18,068 nt of DNA from Candidatus Igneacidithiobacillus taiwanensis (GTDB lineage: Bacteria > Pseudomonadota > Gammaproteobacteria > Acidithiobacillales > Acidithiobacillaceae), in assembly GCA_002341825.1 (NCBI GenBank), contig DDOU01000062.1, positions 9,675 to 27,742 on the forward strand, read 5' to 3'. The notes under the pieces are model-generated. The model was not told the origin of the DNA. It did not search any database and saw nothing but the letters and a program-made list of their open reading frames with translations. This document shows, piece after piece, positions 1 to 6,550 of the stretch. Position numbers and translations under genes: made by a program. How positions within the stretch are numbered: the stretch's first letter is position 1; every line of letters begins with the position of its first letter.

Positions 1-773
1 GCCGATATGCGATAGATATTTCCATCGCCAGTGCTGATGAATAGTGATTGCTCGGCATAGGCTGGCGTCGGCATCGCATCTCCGGCCGTCTTAAAACTCC
101 ATAGCAATTGGCCGTTCTCACGATTCAGGCAGAATATTCCATTATAGCTAATATCTTTTCCTCGCCCCGCCTGGCGTGGGTGCTTCGCATACTTCATCAC
201 ATTGGCAAAATTGAAAGACACACTACCCGCAGAGAGATATACATGATTTCCCACTACCAAGGGATTGCCCATCAAGTTGTTTTCGACCGGACTACTACGC
301 CAGATCAATTTTCCGGTTTGCGCATTGATTGCGTACGCGAACATGTCATCGCTTTCTGCATACACGACGCCACGCACTACCGATACACCAAGGGCGTTAC
401 CATAGAACTGCGTTTGCACGGGTAACGCCTCTTTCAACCCATCCACTTTTTCTCCATAGGGGTGAGAGTCAGACAGCGGCCAGGCCCGCGCTTCTGGAAA
501 ATTCCAACGCACACCATCGCGAATCCATTGTGGCGCGTCCTTAGCTACCGAAAATGCTGCATTATGCTGCGGATTGCCATAAGCATGCGTCCAGGCATCT
601 GGCCCCACCTGATCGACGCTTGTCGGAGCGTTTTGTGGCAGGTACAAAGTTGCATAAGGACTCTGTGGGTCCAAGGCGCTATTGGTCGGATCCAGGGGAA
701 TATTGGCAGCCAGAGCTGTTGCGGGAATAATTGCGGACATAGCCACAGCGACAAAAATACGCTTGTATTGCAT
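1..773 (-). CDS. tetH: Exported PQQ-like beta-propeller protein, probable tetrathionate hydrolase (5' part, runs off the window)
   Basis: Reading leftward from the ATG at 773, the frame stays open for 257 codons to the window edge, so only the N-terminal part is present. A ribosome binding site (AGAGGAG) sits just upstream. Residues 1-22 form a Sec signal peptide: basic start, hydrophobic core, ATALA cleavage site. The mature part shows PQQ-type propeller blades, for example YAINAQTGKLIW followed by NPLVVGNHVYL, and LNRENGQLLWSF followed by TPAYAEQSLFISTGDGN. In Acidithiobacillus a protein of this architecture is tetrathionate hydrolase, which splits tetrathionate outside the cytoplasm during sulfur oxidation. 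The YAESDDMFAYAINAQTG stretch fits my memory of that family, but I could not align it. A PQQ-dependent dehydrogenase or BamB-like propeller is the alternative. The gene appears monocistronic and has a long AT-rich leader region with dyads. Confidence 0.7.
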   Translation of the reverse strand, partial: MQYKRIFVAVAMSAIIPATALAANIPLDPTNSALDPQSPYATLYLPQNAPTSVDQVGPDAWTHAYGNPQHNAAFSVAKDAPQWIRDGVRWNFPEARAWPLSDSHPYGEKVDGLKEALPVQTQFYGNALGVSVVRGVVYAESDDMFAYAINAQTGKLIWRSSPVENNLMGNPLVVGNHVYLSAGSVSFNFANVMKYAKHPRQAGRGKDISYNGIFCLNRENGQLLWSFKTAGDAMPTPAYAEQSLFISTGDGNIYRIS

Positions 774-806
774 TGCGGACTCCTCTATCTCTATTTGGCG
801 ATCTTC

Positions 807-868
807 GAATTGCAAGTAGAAAATTAGAATATTATAATACTATATATTCAAAATTCTATGTGCAATTC
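807..868 (-). repeat. 15-base inverted repeat flanking the putative tetH-like promoter
   Basis: Arm GAATTGCAAGTAGAA (807-821) is matched at 13 of 15 positions by the reverse complement of TTCTATGTGCAATTC (854-868). The only mismatches are the two central bases of the arm. The 32-base spacer is almost pure AT and contains the TATAAT proposed as -10 box. One arm therefore lies in the presumed 5' leader and the other at the -35 region. This fits an operator pair for a dimeric or looping regulator, or a hairpin in the leader RNA if transcription starts further upstream. Which one it is cannot be told from sequence. Confidence 0.6.
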
Positions 869-904
869 AATGGTAATTTTAGCACATTTCTGCGGCAATC
901 ATTT

Positions 905-945
905 TTTTGTAACTTTTCGCCGGCTTATTACTCGTTGTTACAAAA
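905..945 (-). repeat. 9-base perfect inverted repeat upstream of the tetH-like gene
   Basis: TTTTGTAAC (905-913) and GTTACAAAA (937-945) are perfect reverse complements separated by 23 bases. The repeat is centred about 100 bases upstream of the expected start of the leftward transcript. That is a reasonable place for an activator site, and sulfur oxidation genes in this group are commonly under two-component control. The assignment is positional only. Confidence 0.45.
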
Positions 946-1097
946 TGACGAGAACATCTCCCGATCCATACGCCAATTGGCTATCCGCACCATGCCTCCA
1001 CCTCCTACTTGGCCCGGCTTAGCGAATCAGAGAAGGGCACTCTTTACTCCCGGGCGCCGATGCCTCACTCTTACGGCCATGGGCAAAACTCGGGCTG

Positions 1098-1946
1098 GTG
1101 CGTGATAACTTGAGCGTCAGTGATCGCTTCTTTTTTCTGATTCCGGAAGGTAAGCCGCGTTGGAGCGACAGTCTCCTCCCTTGGCTGCTTCCCGCTGCCA
1201 TATTCGTAGGGGCGCTACTCTTCCTGCTACTGTATCGGATTCCGCCCAAGCATTTGGCGTTACCGGGCAAGCAAGAACGCTACAAAACTTTCCAAATCAT
1301 GCCAGAGCCGGCTCGTCCGCTGGCTCCGAGTCGGCCAAGTAAGCCACAAACGGCACAGCCACAGCGCGCACATCCCGTGCCAGTTCCACGTCCGCCGGTG
1401 GCGCAATCACGTCCTCTTCCGCATCCGCAACCTCGCCAAAGCCATCGGCCTGCTCCCATACGGGCACTGGCGCCCAGCCGCGAACAACGAGCGCCATCTA
1501 CCCCGCCAGCCGCCACGCAAACGGCGCCAACCAGTCGGCCACACATCGATATTGGTCGCTTAGAGGGACAGATCAGTGATGCCGCACGTGCGGCCACCGC
1601 CGCCCCCGAGTTGCCCAAGTTTCATAATCCCGAAACCCCTGCAGCAGATTTTTACATTGCCGGCTGGATCCAAAAACTAGAGCGGATTGGCGATCTCAAC
1701 TATCCCGGTGAATTGGTTGGTAACCTGAAGGTCAAAGTAGTACTCAATCCGCAAGGCGGTTTACAACGCATCATCATGGTACACTCTTCCGGGAACCCTG
1801 AGCTTGATGCCGCGGCCGAACAGATCATCCGACTTTCTTTTCCATACACGCCGTTTTCAGATCAATTGAAAAAACAAACCCGACGCATAGAAATCCCATT
1901 GGATATGCATTTTTTGGGGGTCCGTCGAGTAAATGTTTGGCAGTAA
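1098..1946 (+). CDS. TonB-family protein (C-terminal TonB domain)
   Basis: A protein of 282 residues with the order expected for TonB. A short cytoplasmic N-terminus (1-25) is followed by one membrane span (about 26-46), a long Pro/Arg/Ala-rich periplasmic spacer (about 70-140) and a C-terminal TonB fold (about 185-275). The fold includes LVGNLKVKVVLNPQGGL, SSGNPELDAAAEQIIR and a final strand IEIPLDMHF. TonB proteins couple the inner-membrane proton gradient to outer-membrane transport. No exbB, exbD or receptor gene is adjacent, so it may serve remote partners or be a TonB-like envelope protein. The start is uncertain: no in-frame ATG follows the stop at 1020, GTG at 1098 has no clear ribosome binding site, and TTG at 1110 is an alternative. 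It is followed 9 bases later by a membrane microprotein gene. Confidence 0.8.
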   Translation: MRDNLSVSDRFFFLIPEGKPRWSDSLLPWLLPAAIFVGALLFLLLYRIPPKHLALPGKQERYKTFQIMPEPARPLAPSRPSKPQTAQPQRAHPVPVPRPPVAQSRPLPHPQPRQSHRPAPIRALAPSREQRAPSTPPAATQTAPTSRPHIDIGRLEGQISDAARAATAAPELPKFHNPETPAADFYIAGWIQKLERIGDLNYPGELVGNLKVKVVLNPQGGLQRIIMVHSSGNPELDAAAEQIIRLSFPYTPFSDQLKKQTRRIEIPLDMHFLGVRRVNVWQ

Positions 1947-1955
1947 GGAGAACTC

Positions 1956-2114
1956 GTGAAAAAACCGAAGCGTTCGAGTGTGCTGTTATTTTTGTTCTTG
2001 ATACTATGGGCTGTCGCCATGGTTGGCTTGGTAATCATTGGTTTCACCAACATCCAACCGAGCGGCATTGGCAATACCGGGGCTATAAGCGCCCCGGCAC
2101 GCAGCAATACCTAA
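1956..2114 (+). CDS. Small single-span membrane protein, 52 residues, downstream of the tonB-like gene
   Basis: This short frame starts at GTG (1956) and ends at TAA (2112-2114). An ideal Shine-Dalgarno, AAGGAG (1945-1950), lies five bases before the start and overlaps the stop of the tonB-like gene, so the two should be translationally coupled. The product begins with a basic segment MKKPKRSS, followed by a very hydrophobic run of about 22 residues (about 9-30) and a small polar tail rich in Gly, Ser, Asn and Ala. This predicts one membrane span with the tail outside. I do not recognise a family. A role with the TonB-like protein is inferred only from coupling. The last four bases overlap the 3' end of the opposing thioredoxin gene. 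Confidence 0.65.
   Translation: MKKPKRSSVLLFLFLILWAVAMVGLVIIGFTNIQPSGIGNTGAISAPARSNT
2077..2097 (-). terminator. GC-rich hairpin just past the thioredoxin stop, possible terminator
   Basis: CCGGGGC (2077-2083) pairs perfectly with GCCCCGG (2091-2097) across a seven-base loop. In the leftward transcript it follows the thioredoxin stop by 13 bases. No U-run follows on either strand, so it may be a transcript-end stabiliser or weak terminator. It lies inside the coding part of the microprotein gene on the other strand. Confidence 0.35.
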
Positions 2115-2488
2115 TGCTGCCCATCCCCTGCTTGCTGCGCGGCAATTTCCGCCCGCACCTGATCCATGTCCAGCCCCTGTGCCTGGGCGATGACTTGGTC
2201 CAAGGCGCTGGCTGGCAAAGAGCCTGCCTGAGAGAAGATGCCAATCTGCTGACGGAAAATCGTCAACGTTGGAATGGAACGTACCTGAAAGGCTCCGGCC
2301 AACTCCTGCTCCTCATCGGTATTTACTTTTCCAAAGACTACATCGGGATGTTTTTCTGCCGCCGCTTCAAAAATCGGCGCAAAGGCACGGCAAGGGGCAC
2401 ACCAGGGGGCCCAGAAATCGATGACCACCATCTCGTTACCTCTGACGATCTGTTCAAAATTTTCCTGGGTCAGCTCTACAACGGCCAT
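2111..2488 (-). CDS. trxA: Thioredoxin
   Basis: A 125-residue cytoplasmic thioredoxin that reduces protein disulfides using electrons from thioredoxin reductase. The active site WCAPC is at 29-33, preceded by the VVIDFWAPW strand. The cis-proline segment SIPTLTIF has Pro at 73. The fold is about 105 residues, and the remaining C-terminal tail of about 18 residues (DMDQVRAEIAAQQ region) is a predicted helix beyond the usual end. The second active-site position is Ala rather than the Gly of the common WCGPC. The start at 2488 is chosen because GAGGAGG lies just upstream. A longer reading to 2548 has no such site and adds residues unlike the family. The gene is divergent from xseA, with an 84-base gap. 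Its stop overlaps the convergent microprotein gene by four bases. Confidence 0.88.
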   Translation of the reverse strand: MAVVELTQENFEQIVRGNEMVVIDFWAPWCAPCRAFAPIFEAAAEKHPDVVFGKVNTDEEQELAGAFQVRSIPTLTIFRQQIGIFSQAGSLPASALDQVIAQAQGLDMDQVRAEIAAQQAGDGQH

Positions 2489-2572
2489 GGGGCCTCCTCG
2501 ATTCGTGAATGTCGAGTTGACCATAAGACCTCGTCCCCGTAAGGTCAAGCAAAAATCGAACTTCGAGGGTAA

Positions 2573-3919
2573 ATGACTATTTTCGCAAGTGACAAGCGGC
2601 TGCCAATACTACAGGTAAGCGAGCTGAACAGCGCGGTCCGGGAGATCATTGAAGGTAACTTTCCCCTGCTGCAGGTCGAGGGCGAGATTTCCAATTTTTC
2701 CTGCCCCAGCTCCGGCCATTGGTATTTTTCCCTCAAAGACGCGCGCGCCCAGGTACGCTGCGCCATGTTCCGCAATCGCAACATAGCGCAACGTTGGCAG
2801 CCCACCGACGGCATGCAGGTACGTATAGTAGCGCAGCCGACCCTGTATGAGGGGCGCGGCGAATTCCAACTCATCGCTGAACAAATGGAAAAACAAGGCG
2901 GCGGCGACCTGGCGGCAGAGTTTCAACGCATCAAGGAAAAGCTTGCCGCCGAGGGCCTCTTTGCCGCCGAGCGCAAACGCCCCTTGCCGGCATTTCCGCG
3001 ACGCGTTGCGGTCATCAGCTCGGCCACCGGGGCCGCTTGGCACGATATTCGAGTGACCCTGGCCAAGCGCTGGCCCCTACTGGAACTGCTTCTCTACCCG
3101 GTCCTGGTGCAGGGCGATGCTGCCGTGCCACAGATTGTCGCAGCGCTAGAATTAGCCAATCGACGTGCCAGCGAAGACCTCATTCTCCTCGCTCGCGGCG
3201 GCGGCAGCGCGGAGGATCTCTGGTGCTTTAACGACGAGCGCGTTGCCCGAGCCATATTCTCCAGCACCCTACCGGTGGTGACCGGGATCGGCCATGAAAT
3301 CGACTTCACCATTGCCGATTTCGTTGCCGACCTTCGGGCCGCAACACCGACCGCGGCCGCAGAGCGGATCAGCCCGGAGCAGAACGAATGGCGTGCCCGC
3401 CTGCGTAGCCTGCAGCAACAAATGCAACGCGGTATGGATCGACGTCTGCGGGAGGCTACCCTGAGCCTAGACTACCTACGTGCTCGCCTGCGTAGTCCAG
3501 CGGAGAATCTCCGCTTTGAGCAGCAACAGGTCCAGCAGCTCGCACAGCGCTTGTATCGGCAAGTGCAGCAAACCATACGATCTTGTGAACAGCGCCAACA
3601 AACGCTGTTGAGCCGTCTGCATCGAAACGACCCGCGCCGCGGTCTACTTTCCTTGCAGGAAGCCAGCGAACAACTGCGAAAACGCCTGCTACTCGCCTGG
3701 CAAAGCCAACTGCTGCGTCAGGAGCGAGAGCTGGAACGCCGTCGTCTGCGTTTGCAGGGCCTGGATCCACGAGCCATTTTGGAACGCGGCTATGCCATCG
3801 CACGCGATCAAAACGGTAAGGTGATACGCGAGGCCAAAGAAGTCGGGCCGGGGAGCGAAATCGAGACGATTTTGTGGCGCGGCAGTTTGCGTAGCCGCGT
3901 AACTGCTTACGAGGATTGA
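2573..3919 (+). CDS. xseA: Exodeoxyribonuclease VII large subunit
   Basis: A 448-residue protein, full length for the family. It is the catalytic subunit of exonuclease VII, which degrades single-stranded DNA from both ends in repair. The N-terminal OB-fold (about 10-105) contains VEGEISNFSCPSSGHWYFSLKD. The catalytic domain shows RRVAVISSATGAAWHD (about 143-158), LARGGGSAEDLWCFND (about 206-221) and VTGIGHEIDFTIADFVAD (about 236-253), all hallmarks of XseA. A long arginine- and glutamine-rich coiled coil (about 270-395) precedes the C-terminal segment with ILERGYAI. The ATG at 2573 has GAGGG only three bases upstream, a slightly tight spacing. The small subunit gene xseB is not in the window. 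The next gene starts on the base after the xseA stop. Confidence 0.95.
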   Translation: MTIFASDKRLPILQVSELNSAVREIIEGNFPLLQVEGEISNFSCPSSGHWYFSLKDARAQVRCAMFRNRNIAQRWQPTDGMQVRIVAQPTLYEGRGEFQLIAEQMEKQGGGDLAAEFQRIKEKLAAEGLFAAERKRPLPAFPRRVAVISSATGAAWHDIRVTLAKRWPLLELLLYPVLVQGDAAVPQIVAALELANRRASEDLILLARGGGSAEDLWCFNDERVARAIFSSTLPVVTGIGHEIDFTIADFVADLRAATPTAAAERISPEQNEWRARLRSLQQQMQRGMDRRLREATLSLDYLRARLRSPAENLRFEQQQVQQLAQRLYRQVQQTIRSCEQRQQTLLSRLHRNDPRRGLLSLQEASEQLRKRLLLAWQSQLLRQERELERRRLRLQGLDPRAILERGYAIARDQNGKVIREAKEVGPGSEIETILWRGSLRSRVTAYED

Positions 3920-4750
3920 ATGGCCTCCGTGCTACAACCCCATTCCGTACCGCCCGGCTGGTTTCTGCGTTGGGCGAGAGAGTCTTGGGCCTTACAGAAA
4001 GAGGCGCCCGTCGCTTTCGTCTTCCTCTCTGGGCTACTCATTTTTTTGAATCTCACGCAGCAAACCCTGATTTTGACCATTCCCTTTGCTTGCCTCGAAA
4101 CCGCGCTGATTTTTGCTACCGCAATGACCGTTGAGCTTGGCGGCTGGCAGATTCGCGACGTCCTTATAGCTTTCCGAGATCTTCCTTGGCTGCCACTGTT
4201 GCGGCTGGGCCTTGCGATCGCACTATTGGTGTCGATGATCCTGCTGCTCCTTTGGTCTTTGCATCACTACCTGCAGGCGATACTGGCGCACGATCATATG
4301 TCTTCCGCGGCGACTCTGAAAAATCTTCGCACACCAGCCTGGGAACGGATACCTCTATGGCTGAAAAATTTGCTCAGCAACAGTCTCGGCAATGCGCAGA
4401 CTCTACTCGGCAATGTTTTCTTGATGTTGTCAGTTGGGTCTGTGGTTTTGGGATTGGTTCGTGAAGGATATTTGGCGGTACTGGCCGGTTTTTTGGCGGT
4501 ACTGCGCAACGTACGTGTTTGGCTGATCTTTTTACTGGTTAGCGTGCTATTGCAAGGGGGGGTTACGTACCTGGTGCGAATTTTACAAAGTTCCGCCGCG
4601 GCAGCGCTGATCGCCGCGCTCTCTACTATGCTACTGCTTTGGGTCGGACTCTACGGATGGTGTTTTGCCAAAGAAGCGTTTGGTCTGCCGCTACAGCGGG
4701 AACGGCAATCAGTACGAAAGACGCGGCCGGTACTGGTACTGCAGCATTGA
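3920..4750 (+). CDS. Polytopic membrane protein of unknown function
   Basis: A 276-residue protein with about six hydrophobic segments, near residues 30-48, 50-72, 92-116, 163-195, 199-220 and 228-252. A charged, Arg-rich C-terminal tail follows. I do not recognise the family. The ATG abuts the xseA stop with no gap and uses GAGGA at 3911-3915, within the last xseA codons, so translation is probably coupled. A function in DNA repair does not follow from this; shared transcription may be incidental. A 13-base direct repeat (4471-4483 and 4492-4504) encodes the local repeat LAVLAGFLAVL. The gene converges on the PilZ gene, with a hairpin at the junction. Confidence 0.75.
   Translation: MASVLQPHSVPPGWFLRWARESWALQKEAPVAFVFLSGLLIFLNLTQQTLILTIPFACLETALIFATAMTVELGGWQIRDVLIAFRDLPWLPLLRLGLAIALLVSMILLLLWSLHHYLQAILAHDHMSSAATLKNLRTPAWERIPLWLKNLLSNSLGNAQTLLGNVFLMLSVGSVVLGLVREGYLAVLAGFLAVLRNVRVWLIFLLVSVLLQGGVTYLVRILQSSAAAALIAALSTMLLLWVGLYGWCFAKEAFGLPLQRERQSVRKTRPVLVLQH
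4471..4504 (+). repeat. 13-base direct repeat inside the membrane protein gene
   Basis: TTTGGCGGTACTG occurs at 4471-4483 and again at 4492-4504, a period of 21 bases (seven codons). In protein it gives LAVL-AGF-LAVL within a membrane segment. It could be a small slippage duplication. The frame is kept. Confidence 0.6.
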
Positions 4751-4775
4751 TGTCCCTCGATAAACCACCCGTCGT

Positions 4776-4798
4776 GGGCCGGTTCAAGCAATCGGCCC
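4776..4798. terminator. Hairpin at the convergent membrane-protein/PilZ gene junction
   Basis: GGGCCGGTT (4776-4784) can pair with AATCGGCCC (4790-4798) around a five-base loop. There are six strong GC pairs, two AT pairs and one G-U pair in the rightward RNA. It lies at the 3' ends of two converging genes and overlaps the PilZ stop codon. Neither strand has a following T-run, so it is at best an imperfect bidirectional terminator. Confidence 0.35.
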
Positions 4799-5488
4799 GA
4801 GAATTCCTTGGAAAAAATCCGTCAGATCATTCAAAGCAGAGGAATCCTCGAACTGAAAAGCAAAACCTAGCAGAACAAATTCTGAGCCAGTCTCATTTTT
4901 CTCTTCACTCGGCGGCGCCAGCGGCACGCGTCGGCGCAGTTCTGCTTCACCGACCCACTCGCGCCCATCATCGCGACGCAGAGTTACCACACCTCGCGCA
5001 CCCTCGCGACAAGAGACCGTATCGACCAGTTGCTCGCTCGAAACATAGATGCTGGCGAGGAACCCACCAAGACCGATATCCACAACATCACCACGTATGG
5101 CTTCGGCACTGCAAGAGCTGCTCCAACTCGCCAGCACCGCCGCAGACAAGGTGTAGCGGAGATGCCGCCGTTCCTGGCGGACCTGTATGGATGGCGGATA
5201 GGGAAAGCACCAGGACCCGGGCTCTTCCTCTCGCCCCTGGCTCAGCAGAAAATGAACCGACCGATTCGGCTCGTAGTGGGCAACCAGAATTTCCGGAACC
5301 CCCTCGTGCAAATCGCGGCAAAAGATGGTGACACCCTGACGCGAAAGACGGGAAAGGCGTCCCATGCAATGCAACTTGCCCCGCAGATCGCTCAACGCCA
5401 CTGCACCACCACTCGCCTGCAAGTAGAGCAGATATTCGTAAACCGCCGTGCCCGTTAGGGGAGCTGCTTCGAGTTCGGGCACGACCAT
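4784..5488 (-). CDS. PilZ-domain c-di-GMP receptor, probable YcgR-like motor regulator
   Basis: A 234-residue protein with two parts. The N-terminal half (about 1-100) has beta-rich YcgR-like character. The C-terminal PilZ domain (about 103-225) binds c-di-GMP. The PilZ signature is visible as R104-Q-E-R-R108, then DIGLGG at 137-142. The second motif is normally D/N-x-S-x-x-G, and here the Ser is Gly139. In enterobacteria the family member YcgR binds the flagellar motor when c-di-GMP is high and slows swimming. The position directly downstream of motA and motB supports the same job. ATG at 5488 is preferred: GGGAGG is nine bases upstream, while TTG at 5494 is too close to it. The 112-base gap before it contains an inverted repeat that covers the ribosome binding site. 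Confidence 0.82.
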   Translation of the reverse strand: MVVPELEAAPLTGTAVYEYLLYLQASGGAVALSDLRGKLHCMGRLSRLSRQGVTIFCRDLHEGVPEILVAHYEPNRSVHFLLSQGREEEPGSWCFPYPPSIQVRQERRHLRYTLSAAVLASWSSSCSAEAIRGDVVDIGLGGFLASIYVSSEQLVDTVSCREGARGVVTLRRDDGREWVGEAELRRRVPLAPPSEEKNETGSEFVLLGFAFQFEDSSALNDLTDFFQGILGPIA

Positions 5489-5496
5489 TGCCAACT

Positions 5497-5573
5497 ACCT
5501 CCCGTCACAAGACTGGCCTTGCAGCCCCAAATAGACTTGTATACCAAAATACGCGCAGCTTGTAGCGGGAGGT
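5497..5573 (-). promoter_or_regulatory. Inverted repeat sequestering the Shine-Dalgarno of the PilZ gene
   Basis: In the leftward transcript, the arm ACCTCCCGCTACAAG (from 5573 to 5559) can pair with CTTGTGACGGGAGGT (from 5511 to 5497). The result is 8 bp, a 2x2 internal loop and 5 bp, closing a 47-base loop. The second arm contains the GGGAGG ribosome binding site of the PilZ gene in full. The stem would block translation unless opened. The loop carries another ACAAG copy (complement of 5536-5540) that could compete for CTTGT and give an alternative fold. I recognise no known riboswitch class here, and regulation is inferred from the pairing alone. Confidence 0.5.
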
Positions 5574-5599
5574 TACCACAAGTCCTTGGGGGGAAGAAA

Positions 5600-6547
5600 C
5601 TAGGGGTTTGGCGTCGGCGATTGAGTAGCCGCGCTGTCCGTTAGTGACGCATTGGCAGCAGCCGCGCTGGAGACGTTCATCACTGCCTGCTGATTTTGGA
5701 TGATCCTCTGCGCTGCCGCATTACTCAACACCACGATCGTCACCCGTCGATTAAGAGGCGAGTCAGGATTCTGGCGATCAAAAAGTACCGCCGAGCCCAT
5801 ACCCATTACGCGCAGTACCTTTGCCTCGGCCAAACCGTGCTGCACCAGTATTTGGCGAACGCTATTCGCCCTGCCGGCAGAGAGATTGAAATTGCTGTAT
5901 CCCCGCCCGTCATTCAGATAACGTAAAGCATCGGTATGACCGGTGATGCTGATGCGATTGGGCAAGGTATTCAGAGTTGGCGCAATGGCCTCAAAAATCT
6001 TCCGCGCATAGGGTTCGAGTTCCACACTTCCGTTGGGAAACATCGGGCGCTTCGCACTGTCGACAACCTGAATACGCAAGCCCTCCGGACTGATGTTGAT
6101 CAGCAGCTGCTTACGAAATATCGACAGCGCAGGATTACTGCGAATCTGCGCCTCGAGCTCCTGTTTCAACCGCTGCAAGTTTTGCCGATCGATTTCTTCG
6201 GCCTCCGTCCCCGGACTCTGTGCACTGGGTATGCGTTGCTGGCTCTGCCCATGCTGCACGTGCCCAACGGTTTTGTTTAAATTACTGCCGCCACCCGTCA
6301 AAATAGAGTTGGAGGAACCCGTTCCCGGCCCACCCATGAGAGAAACGCGCTCAGGATTCTTGAACCAGTTGGCAATGCCCTGCAGCGTTGCCTTGGTAGT
6401 AGAACCCAAAAGCCACATGAGCAAAAAGAAGGCCATGAGCGCAGTAACAAAATCGGCGTAGGCAATCTTCCACGCCCCGCCGTGACCACCACTGCTTTTC
6501 TTGATCCGCTTGATGATGATCGGCTGATCCTTCTTCGCCTCAGCCAT
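5600..6547 (-). CDS. motB: Flagellar motor stator protein MotB
   Basis: A 315-residue inner-membrane protein that forms the proton-driven stator with MotA and anchors it to peptidoglycan. A basic cytoplasmic N-terminus (KKDQPIIIKRIKK) precedes the single span (about 29-48). The proton-carrying aspartate is at position 32 in AYADFVTALMAFF, the same number as in E. coli. A Gly/Ser-rich linker and plug region follow. The OmpA/MotB peptidoglycan-binding domain covers about 160-275, with ITGHTDA (201-207), NLSAGRANSVR (221-231) and NRRVTIVV (266-273). The start has AAGGAAA upstream, and only three bases separate it from the motA stop. The C-terminal tail after 280 is Ala/Ser-rich and probably disordered. 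Confidence 0.96.
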   Translation of the reverse strand: MAEAKKDQPIIIKRIKKSSGGHGGAWKIAYADFVTALMAFFLLMWLLGSTTKATLQGIANWFKNPERVSLMGGPGTGSSNSILTGGGSNLNKTVGHVQHGQSQQRIPSAQSPGTEAEEIDRQNLQRLKQELEAQIRSNPALSIFRKQLLINISPEGLRIQVVDSAKRPMFPNGSVELEPYARKIFEAIAPTLNTLPNRISITGHTDALRYLNDGRGYSNFNLSAGRANSVRQILVQHGLAEAKVLRVMGMGSAVLFDRQNPDSPLNRRVTIVVLSNAAAQRIIQNQQAVMNVSSAAAANASLTDSAATQSPTPNP

Positions 6548-6550
6548 CGC

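Larger units (their letters stand above)
774..1097. promoter_or_regulatory. 324-base intergenic control region between divergent tetH-like and tonB-like genes
   Basis: No credible gene is present. The part nearest the tetH-like gene (about 800-915) is strikingly AT-rich compared with the surrounding coding DNA. It holds a TATAAT hexamer on the minus strand (831-836) that would serve as -10 box for the leftward gene. The matching -35 position (854-859, ATAGAA on the minus strand) is poor, which suggests an activator-dependent promoter. Two inverted repeats (807-868 and 905-945) are listed separately. The right part (about 946-1097) is more GC-rich, and I see no convincing promoter there for the rightward tonB-like gene. 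I looked for a sigma-54 TGGCAC-N5-TTGC element on the minus strand and found none. Confidence 0.55.

Noticed and set aside
1937-2542. 201-residue plus-strand frame across the microprotein and thioredoxin genes
   Set aside because: Antisense to the thioredoxin with its WCAPC motif. The 52-residue frame in this region has a proper ribosome binding site instead.
4639-5331. 230-residue open frame on the plus strand
   Set aside because: Out of frame with the membrane protein gene and antisense to the PilZ gene; Arg/Pro/His-rich composition typical of a shadow frame.
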